Shown in pieces: positions 16,216 to 21,787 of a DNA stretch of 21,787 bases (the first letter of the stretch is position 1; every line of letters begins with the position of its first letter). This DNA is from DATIXD01 sp035518875. Its GTDB lineage: Bacteria; Pseudomonadota; Gammaproteobacteria; Methylococcales; Methylococcaceae. A program made the translations under genes and the position numbers. The stretch lies in the NCBI GenBank assembly GCA_035518875.1, contig DATIXD010000236.1:1-21787 (forward strand). The letters are read 5' to 3'. Under the pieces are notes generated by a model, which worked only from the letters and a program-made list of their open reading frames with translations, did not search any database and was not told the origin of the DNA.

Positions 16216-18528
16216 TTATAGATTCACTTCAGAAGTAGAAATGGAATGACACCCCAGATCTAGGCGATAGCGGAAACGGGTGCGAACTTTTTCCAGGCGC
16301 AGGGGCACCTGGATGTGGTCGCCGGCGAGCCACGCCGGCACCTGGTCGAGAAATGTCGTACTGTTCAACCATCCGTCCTGGCCGCCGAGCAGTACGAAGT
16401 AGTTAGCGTCGGGATCGGCAAGAATGGAGATGTGCCGGGCATTTGCGCCATAGTGCGTGTAATGGCGCCTGTCTGTCTTGCCGTGCACGGTCTTCATCAG
16501 CGATTCCGTGCTACCCCCGATCGGATAGTCGGCGAAACGGAAGCGACGCCCAACGATGGGAAGGACATGGAGAGGATGCTGCAACCCGAGCCGGTGCATG
16601 TCACCCCAGGTGGCGAAGTTGGCGATGGCCCCGCCGGCGAATGCCAGCGATTCTTTGAGTTGGCTGGCAAGTGCGTTGGGGTCCGAGGCTTCGATGTCTT
16701 CCTCCAGGAGAGACTTGACTTTTCCGACGTTGGCAAAAGCCGCCCAGTCGGCCTCATCCAGGATTGTCGCAGAGAACGAAGAGGCAAACGCAAACCGGAA
16801 CAGCTCGAAGGCGACCGCTCCCTGCGAGTCCCGCCGGTAGTTGCCGTCCCAGTCGCGTATGAGTGCCAACGCCCTTCGTGCAGGGGGAGAGGCGTTTGTG
16901 TGGACATCGAGGACCTCGATCTTGCGCACCAGCAGATCGCGCAGCGCCACCGACGAGGCGACGTAAACGTCTTGTTGCAGCGCGGCCAAGTCGGCTACGC
17001 CGACGGTCCCGGCCCTTTCCACCAGTTCAGCCATGCGCTCGACGCGGTCGTCAGTCGAAAAAAAGTAGCCGACTGGCGGCGCACCGTTGGTCGGTCGATT
17101 GTTGGCGGACGCCAAGTATCCCTTATCCGGGTTGACGCTGAACGGCAGATCGCCGGGGCCTCGCAGGTGTTTCCACATCCGCTCCATTTCAGCCCCCGTT
17201 ACGATCAGGTCGTTGGGCGGCGGGCCGCCACGATCGGGAATGCGCACGGCCATGACCTGGCCGATGTTGCCATCGCGGTCGGCGAACAGCATGTTCTGGC
17301 CGGGCACGGCGAAGCCATCGAACGCCTGGCGGAACTCGGCAAACGTCTCTGCCCGAGAGGCCCTAAGGAAGGCGGTCACCGCGTCGCTCGCCTGATGGCC
17401 AGCCCAGCGCAGGGCGATCGGTGGCAGCTTGAAATCAGCCAGCTGTGGGGCATCAGAGAGAACCGGTCCCCACCGGCAGTTGCGCAAGGTGACCGTACGA
17501 TCGAACCACCCGCGAACCCGGATGTTCTCTTGCCGTGCGTTGATTTCGGCAGCGGGCAGGCTGGAGAGATCCACCAGATTGCTAGCCGCCGCCCGCATGT
17601 TGGTGCCACCCCAGGCGATCGCAGGGTTGCGGCCGACGGCGAACACCGGCAGTCCCGGGGCCATCAGGCCGACAACGTGATAGGAGGGTGATTTCAGGCC
17701 GACGATTAGCCAAGTATTCGGCAGGCTAATGCCGAGGTGCGGGTCGCTCGCAATCATCGCCGCACCCGACCGGGACCGCCGGCCCGCGATCGCTATGCTG
17801 TTGCTGCCGGAGCGGATGATGCCGGTAAGCAGGCTTGCCAGGGGGGCGGGACCGCCGGCCGTCTCCGGGCTCGGCGTCGGGTCGCTGCCGTTTTCGACCA
17901 GACGCGCCCACAGACGCGGCCAATCGGCGCGCTCGCGCAGCTTCAGCAGGTTGAACCAGACAAGCCAGGTGACATCCGTGCCGGCGAGCCGGCTGAACGT
18001 CAGGATGTCGCGCGGCGTCCACGGCTCAGGTTCGAGGCCAAAGACGGCGTATTCATAAGGCAGTTCCCGGACTCGGGCCTGGTAGTGATTGATGCCCTCG
18101 ATGAAGCGGTCGAGCCAACGCCGCGTTGTCGGCGGCAGTGAGGCTTCGATTTCGCCGGCGGCGCGACCGTAATCGAGGATGCGGATGCCGTGATCGATAT
18201 CGGTCGCGAGAGGTCCAACCATCTCGGCGAGCCGGCCCTGGGCGATGCGCCGATAAACGGCCATCTGGCCGAGGCGCAGGTGGGCATGGACGAGGCCGAG
18301 GGCAAATGCCGCATCATCGTCATCGGCAGCCTCGATAAACGGGATCTGATGGTCATCCCAGTGGATCACCACCCGGTCGCGCAGCGGCAGATAGGCGGTC
18401 GGCATGGCCGCGATGCGCTGCTCGATGGTCGTTGGCAGCGGCAGCGGGCGGAGGGCGGCACACCCGGCGAGCAAGCTGCCAATCAGCCGTGAGGCGAGGA
18501 AGCGAGCCATCTTGCGGGTCGGGGTCAT
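16216..18528 (-). CDS. Penicillin acylase family lipoprotein (Ntn hydrolase), 770 aa
   Basis: This is an amide hydrolase precursor that cleaves itself into alpha and beta chains. The N-terminus has basic residues, a hydrophobic stretch and the lipobox LAGC (20-23), indicating a lipoprotein anchored in the envelope, probably facing the periplasm. The alpha region has FALGLVHAHLRLGQMAVYRR followed by AQGRLAEMVG (about 77-105), typical of the family. Self-cleavage is predicted between Gly241 and Ser242 in SGSNSIAIAG, with Ser242 as nucleophile. SDPHLGISLPNTW and NPAIAWGGTN follow, as in known members. Substrates in this family include beta-lactams, acyl-homoserine lactones and N-acyl amino acids; the sequence does not say which. 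ATG 18528 lacks a clear ribosome binding site; ATG 18510 (MARFLASR) would give an equally good signal. It lies about 240 bp downstream of the phoD-like gene. Confidence 0.92.
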   Translation of the reverse strand: MTPTRKMARFLASRLIGSLLAGCAALRPLPLPTTIEQRIAAMPTAYLPLRDRVVIHWDDHQIPFIEAADDDDAAFALGLVHAHLRLGQMAVYRRIAQGRLAEMVGPLATDIDHGIRILDYGRAAGEIEASLPPTTRRWLDRFIEGINHYQARVRELPYEYAVFGLEPEPWTPRDILTFSRLAGTDVTWLVWFNLLKLRERADWPRLWARLVENGSDPTPSPETAGGPAPLASLLTGIIRSGSNSIAIAGRRSRSGAAMIASDPHLGISLPNTWLIVGLKSPSYHVVGLMAPGLPVFAVGRNPAIAWGGTNMRAAASNLVDLSSLPAAEINARQENIRVRGWFDRTVTLRNCRWGPVLSDAPQLADFKLPPIALRWAGHQASDAVTAFLRASRAETFAEFRQAFDGFAVPGQNMLFADRDGNIGQVMAVRIPDRGGPPPNDLIVTGAEMERMWKHLRGPGDLPFSVNPDKGYLASANNRPTNGAPPVGYFFSTDDRVERMAELVERAGTVGVADLAALQQDVYVASSVALRDLLVRKIEVLDVHTNASPPARRALALIRDWDGNYRRDSQGAVAFELFRFAFASSFSATILDEADWAAFANVGKVKSLLEEDIEASDPNALASQLKESLAFAGGAIANFATWGDMHRLGLQHPLHVLPIVGRRFRFADYPIGGSTESLMKTVHGKTDRRHYTHYGANARHISILADPDANYFVLLGGQDGWLNSTTFLDQVPAWLAGDHIQVPLRLEKVRTRFRYRLDLGCHSISTSEVNL

Positions 18529-18768
18529 CGGTGTATCGGTTCAGCCAGACTGCGTTGTTCGCTCTCTACTCAAGCCGTATCGGCGCGTGAACCTGCGGCA
18601 GCGTTGGCCATCATGCCTCGGCTTCCGACCATCGGCGCCACGTTTCAAGCGTCTAAGCGACGCAGTAGAACAGAGGGTACCCCGCCCCGCTGTTGCGCGC
18701 TATCAGAGCAAAGACCTTTTAGAGGCATCTTGGCGCCGCCCCAATGGTGGGATTCAATCAGGCGGCTT

Positions 18769-20325
18769 TCAGGCCGGTTTGGCACCCGGTCTGCCGTCCT
18801 CCACCACCCATGACGTGAGTGTGTCGCAGGGCGAGTTCGGCTTCCGCACATCGGCAAGCGCGCGTAGGTCTGCTTTGAGCAGGGTGGGGGTAACCTCCAT
18901 CCGTACGTAACCCCTATAAAGACCGGTCGCAAAATGAATGTGACGCGCTCCCTCGTTCTTCGATGTCTGAATGACGTCTTCGGGCGGCGGCTGTGAGCTG
19001 ATGGAAGTCCCCACGAACTCGGTGGCGACGATCGGCGAGTCGGCGGCATCAAAGTCGGGCTTCAAGTCGTTAACCCAAAACGAGTGGACGTCGCCGCCGA
19101 TGACGACGGGATTGGCCGGCTTAGCTTGCGCTAGGAAGTCGAGCAGGCGGCGGCGCGCCGCAGGATAGCCGTCCCATCCGTCGGAGTAGAAGATCTGGCC
19201 ATCCCCGGCCTTGCGATCCGCCTGCGCCATGAGCGTCTGTTGGGCCAGGAAATTCCACTTCGCTTTACTCGCAGCAAGTCCTGCCTCAAGCCAGCGCTCC
19301 TGCCGCGCGCCGAGCAAAGTGGCCTCGGAACTGAGCCGTTCCGCACAATTCTCGATGAGGTTTGAACCCGCACGCCCAGGACGCGGGCAGGGTTGTGGCG
19401 TACGGTATTGGCGATCGTCGAGCATATTGAACTCGGCGAGACCGCCGAACGGCACCCGCTCGTACATCCGCATGTCCGGCCCCAAGGGCACTATCGCGCG
19501 CCGAAGCGGCATGTGCTCGTAATAGGCCTTATAGGCCGCGGCGCGGCGCTCGAGGAACCAGCGCGGCTCGTCGCCGTTCTCCGAGTTTGCATTGGCGTAA
19601 TCGTTTTCGACTTCGTGGTCGTCCCACATGACCAGCCAGGGACAACACGCATGTGCGGCCTGGAGGTCTGGATCGCTCTTGTAGCGGGCAAAGCGGGCCC
19701 GATAATCTGCCAGGGTAACGGGTTCCGGCCCCTCGTGCTTGCGAACGTGATTTGTACCCCACGACGACTCGTAGATGTAGTCTCCGAGGTGCACGATCAG
19801 ATCGAGTTCGTCGGCGAGCATGTGCCGGTAGGCGGCATAGTAACCCTGCTCGTATTGCTGGCAGGAGGCGAAGGCAAAGCGGAGCCGTGATAGCACGACA
19901 CCGAGCGCCGGCGCCGTCCGGGTGCGCCCGACCGGACTCGTGGCTTCCCCAGCGAGAAAGCGATACCAGTACCAGCGGTCAGGTTGCAGGCCGTCAACTT
20001 CGACGTGCACGGAGTGAGCCCAATCGGGCGTTGCATAGCTCAGCCCCTTGGCGATGATCCGACGAAAGGCCTGGTCCTCCGCAACCTCGAACCGCACGGG
20101 CACGGCAACTTGCGGCATGCCACCATCCGGCTGCAAAGCCTCAGGCGCCAGCCGTGTCCACAGCACGACGCCGCTAGGAGTCGGATAGCCGGAGGCAACG
20201 CCAAGCGTAAATGGGTGCTTTTGGAACGCAGGCTTGGCCCACAACCGCGGTACGGCGGCTACAGCGACCAGACCGCCCATGTATTTTAGAAAATCACGTC
20301 TAGATTGCGTCGTCCGGGTTTTCAT
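18769..20325 (-). CDS. phoD: Tat-exported PhoD-type alkaline phosphatase/phosphodiesterase, 518 aa
   Basis: The PhoD family hydrolyses phosphate mono- and diesters outside the cytoplasm using a Fe/Ca metallocentre. The N-terminus has a twin-arginine signal (SRRDFLK at residues 8-14, then a hydrophobic stretch with AKPA at the likely cleavage site). PhoD-typical parts follow: FTLGVASGYPTPSGVVLWTR, FAFASCQQYEQGYY, LDLIVHLGDYIYE with metal ligands, CPWLVMWDDHEVENDYAN, NFLAQQTLMAQ and VIGGDVHSFWVNDLK near the end. The start at 20325 is chosen because it places the Tat motif at the usual position; an in-frame start at 20451 adds 42 unlike residues. No good ribosome binding site or clear Pho box was seen upstream. 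The penicillin-acylase gene follows on the same strand. Confidence 0.93.
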   Translation of the reverse strand: MKTRTTQSRRDFLKYMGGLVAVAAVPRLWAKPAFQKHPFTLGVASGYPTPSGVVLWTRLAPEALQPDGGMPQVAVPVRFEVAEDQAFRRIIAKGLSYATPDWAHSVHVEVDGLQPDRWYWYRFLAGEATSPVGRTRTAPALGVVLSRLRFAFASCQQYEQGYYAAYRHMLADELDLIVHLGDYIYESSWGTNHVRKHEGPEPVTLADYRARFARYKSDPDLQAAHACCPWLVMWDDHEVENDYANANSENGDEPRWFLERRAAAYKAYYEHMPLRRAIVPLGPDMRMYERVPFGGLAEFNMLDDRQYRTPQPCPRPGRAGSNLIENCAERLSSEATLLGARQERWLEAGLAASKAKWNFLAQQTLMAQADRKAGDGQIFYSDGWDGYPAARRRLLDFLAQAKPANPVVIGGDVHSFWVNDLKPDFDAADSPIVATEFVGTSISSQPPPEDVIQTSKNEGARHIHFATGLYRGYVRMEVTPTLLKADLRALADVRKPNSPCDTLTSWVVEDGRPGAKPA

Positions 20326-20483
20326 TGGGACTTGAGATTCGACGCTGACCGGGCAAAGCCCTTCTTGTGCTGCAGTCCTATCGAATGTGGGCGCCGGGAT
20401 GCAAGGCGCTCTTTCCGTGGTGCAGCAGAAGCGTGCCCCGGTCAGTGTCAACGCACGACGGAAAAGTGATGGGGATTTGCTTG

Positions 20484-20735
20484 CTAATCCTTTCCTTTTT
20501 CGAGCAAAGCGGGATCGGCGAGAAGTTCCTGTTCGGCTTCAAGCCAATCCTCTAATTCATGACCGGGCTCAAAACCCCGCTGTTCCGCCTTGTAAAAGGC
20601 ACGCGCCGCGACCATCTGGCGAAATAATTCAGGTTCGAGGTGCACGACATCAGCCTTCACAGACCGCAGGACCGGTTCATTCGTTTGCGTTGTGGCGATA
20701 GGTTCTTGACTGAATTTTTTGGATACATTAGCCAT
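20484..20735 (-). CDS. DUF2934-like small protein, 83 aa
   Basis: The N-terminal half is polar (MANVSKKFSQEPIATTQTNE) and probably unstructured. The C-terminal half has FRQMVAARAFYKAEQRGFEP followed by GHELEDWLEAEQELL. That pattern (aromatic residue, Glu/Arg, Gly, then a Asp-Trp-x-x-Ala-Glu motif) matches the short DUF2934 domain found in many proteobacterial proteins of unknown function. The start at 20735 is supported by GGAG about 8 bp upstream; a longer frame begins at 20786. It is a soluble, acidic protein on the same strand as phoD, 158 bp ahead of it. A shared transcript is possible but not shown. Confidence 0.8.
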   Translation of the reverse strand: MANVSKKFSQEPIATTQTNEPVLRSVKADVVHLEPELFRQMVAARAFYKAEQRGFEPGHELEDWLEAEQELLADPALLEKGKD

Positions 20736-21137
20736 CGTATCACTCCAATAGTTGGATGGATGTTCTCCCATTCCGTTGCGCGCCAATTAATGCGCACAGA
20801 GGAACGGCCCTTTCGATCTCTGATTCGGACGTGATGTCCGTCAATGCGCCGCGGATAAAACAAGATTCCAATCGGCACGTTTCGGCAGCGAAGGCGGCAC
20901 CCTAGCTCTCACAGTACCGCATGGATAGACTCCATACCACCTGCCGGATTTTCCCCGGTACGTCACACGCCACCTTATTAAGAGACATTAAGAGACGCAT
21001 GGCTCATCTTGATGGTCGTCACAACGCCGCGTCAACTGACCATCATCCGCAATACCTCCAAACGGGTATTTAATGAAGGACGACCATCGCGTCTGATAGT
21101 CTCTCCGACGGCGGGTTGCCAGCGCATTAGGGCAGGC
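20736..21137. other. Intergenic, about 402 bp, with direct and inverted repeats
   Basis: No gene is supported. The stretch holds a tandem 10-bp repeat (TTAAGAGACA then TTAAGAGACG, 20978-20997) and a spaced inverted repeat around it (arms near 20981-21020 and 21079-21104). The promoter of the DUF2934-like gene should be at the left end. Confidence 0.6.
20978..21104. repeat. Imperfect inverted repeat with embedded tandem 10-mer
   Basis: GATGGTCGTC (21011-21020) and GACGACCATC (21079-21088) are perfect complements 58 bp apart. Outside them the match continues imperfectly: the left arm contains AGAGACATTAAGAGACGC and the complement of the right arm reads AGAGACTATCAGACGC. A third related GACCATCATC lies at 21038-21047. 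The pattern could be a foldback element remnant or a regulator-binding region. Confidence 0.6.
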
Positions 21138-21482
21138 CTATCGAGCCAGGCAATTGACGAATTGGGAACCTGAATCGCCATTTCCTTTGGCTGGCGTTCT
21201 GGCAATTGTCTCCGCTTTCACCCCATCCAAGATACGGGAACAGTCAACGGAGAACATTAACGCGGTTTCCTCCTTCCCAACGATATAGCGAAACAGACTC
21301 TCGTATTCGCGTTTCCACTCGGCAATTTGGCATCCCAAATTGGCGATCTGAACATCCAACTCAGCTGGGTCGAGTTCGCGTTCCTGGGCTTCGATCAGAC
21401 TCATTTGCCGTGCGCCTAATTCAGCCCGTGCAGCACGGATAAGGGTGCCCAGTTCTCGATATCTTTTGACTTCAGAGGCCAT
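21138..21482 (-). CDS. Hypothetical helical protein, 114 aa
   Basis: I do not recognise a family. Residues 1-40 (MASEVKRYRELGTLIRAARA, then ELGARQMSLIEAQERELDPA) and 41-75 (ELDVQIANLGCQIAEWKREY) have heptad-like spacing of Leu/Ile with many charged residues and suggest two helices forming a hairpin or coiled coil. The C-terminal third is less ordered (PAKGNGDSGSQFVN). There is no signal or membrane segment. ATG 21482 has GGGAAG about 6-8 bp upstream. The gene ends before the repeat-rich intergenic region. Consistent amino-acid use through residue 95 supports a real gene. Confidence 0.6.
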   Translation of the reverse strand: MASEVKRYRELGTLIRAARAELGARQMSLIEAQERELDPAELDVQIANLGCQIAEWKREYESLFRYIVGKEETALMFSVDCSRILDGVKAETIARTPAKGNGDSGSQFVNCLAR

Positions 21483-21662
21483 TCCAGCTTCCCATCATTA
21501 ATGACGTTACGGTAATCGAAACCATATTACCCACTTCTTGTTTCCATTTTATGACAGCCCAAAAAATCGGCTCCAGCGCCTGCAAAGCAGCAAAACTGCC
21601 TGACGCTAATCGGTGCGATCGCATGAGGTCACTTGCATGATTTGACCAATATGCCTATCCGA

Positions 21663-21689
21663 TTGACTCAGGAAGGTACTACATATAGT
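21663..21689 (+). promoter_or_regulatory. Possible promoter for right-edge gene
   Basis: TTGACT (21663-21668) and TATAGT (21684-21689) resemble sigma-70 -35 and -10 boxes, but the spacing is only 15 bp, below the usual 16-18. They lie 41 bp before the ATG at 21730, a suitable distance. Confidence 0.35.
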
Positions 21690-21729
21690 GTGGACCGGTG
21701 CCTGATATGTCCCCGTGCCGGAGGTAGCC

Positions 21730-21787
21730 ATGGCTCACGACAAAGTCCCGCATCACGACCCGGCCGCGCTGCCCGATGACGTGGAGG
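21730..21787 (+). CDS. Start of unknown gene, runs off right edge (19 codons)
   Basis: GGAGG (21719-21724 region) lies about 5 bp before the ATG at 21730, and the frame stays open to the window edge, reading MAHDKVPHHDPAALPDDVE. The start is histidine- and aspartate-rich and has no signal peptide. Too little is present to assign a family. Confidence 0.65.
   Translation, partial: MAHDKVPHHDPAALPDDVE

Noticed and set aside
16315..17691. 458-codon plus-strand open frame
   Set aside because: It is antisense to the penicillin-acylase gene, which has clear family motifs along its whole length; long antisense frames are expected in GC-rich coding DNA.
1..21787. CRISPR array, tRNA, rRNA or defence-type gene cluster
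   Set aside because: No regularly spaced repeats, cloverleaf-type sequences, rRNA stretches or nuclease/toxin-type proteins were seen in the window.

Overview
The window is a GC-rich bacterial chromosome segment with no rRNA, tRNA or CRISPR array. The protein types (PstB-PhoU, GlgC, DUF3417-type glucan phosphorylases, Tat-exported PhoD, a SerA of the NFSRGG type) suggest a gammaproteobacterium, possibly an environmental or storage-polymer-forming one. That placement is an inference without phylogeny and is only moderately safe.

Left edge (1-2634): a disrupted region. A truncated DDE transposase (minus strand, running off the left edge) is fused at about base 139-142 to the middle of a serA (3-phosphoglycerate dehydrogenase) relic. 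The relic has lost its N-terminal half, carries a one-base frameshift in a G run near 328-332, and is split by a complete insertion sequence of about 1930 bp (617-2546). That element has 10-bp terminal inverted repeats, a 6-bp target duplication (GCTAAT) and an intact 574-residue IS1634-type transposase. The last 27 serA codons resume in frame right after the element.

Middle-left (3142-7089, all minus strand): a two-gene unit of a CPA2-type cation/proton antiporter without a C-terminal nucleotide-binding domain followed by a universal stress protein. Next comes pstB-phoU (overlapping ATGA) with a 53-residue tail-anchored membrane protein downstream. The permease and binding-protein genes of the phosphate transporter (pstS, pstC, pstA) are not here.

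Centre (8006-15545): a glycogen block. glgC (ADP-glucose pyrophosphorylase, minus strand) is divergent from a short 717-residue alpha-glucan phosphorylase (plus strand). This converges, across a 64-residue small protein gene, on a longer 866-residue phosphorylase of the same family (minus strand). GlgC makes the glucosyl donor for glycogen synthesis and the phosphorylases release glucose-1-phosphate; glgA and glgB are absent from the window. An unrecognised 157-residue protein with an acidic low-complexity N-terminus lies downstream of glgC.

Right (16216-20325, minus strand): two exported hydrolases, a penicillin-acylase-family lipoprotein (Ntn hydrolase) and a Tat-exported PhoD-type phosphatase/phosphodiesterase. 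They are followed by a small DUF2934-type protein gene, a repeat-bearing intergenic region, an unrecognised helical protein of 114 residues, and the first 19 codons of a plus-strand gene running off the right edge.

Nothing in the window is clearly a new defence or mobile system. The best leads are the layered disruption of serA, the paired unequal phosphorylases with small companion proteins, the antiporter-Usp pair, and strong hairpins and inverted repeats in otherwise empty intergenic DNA.
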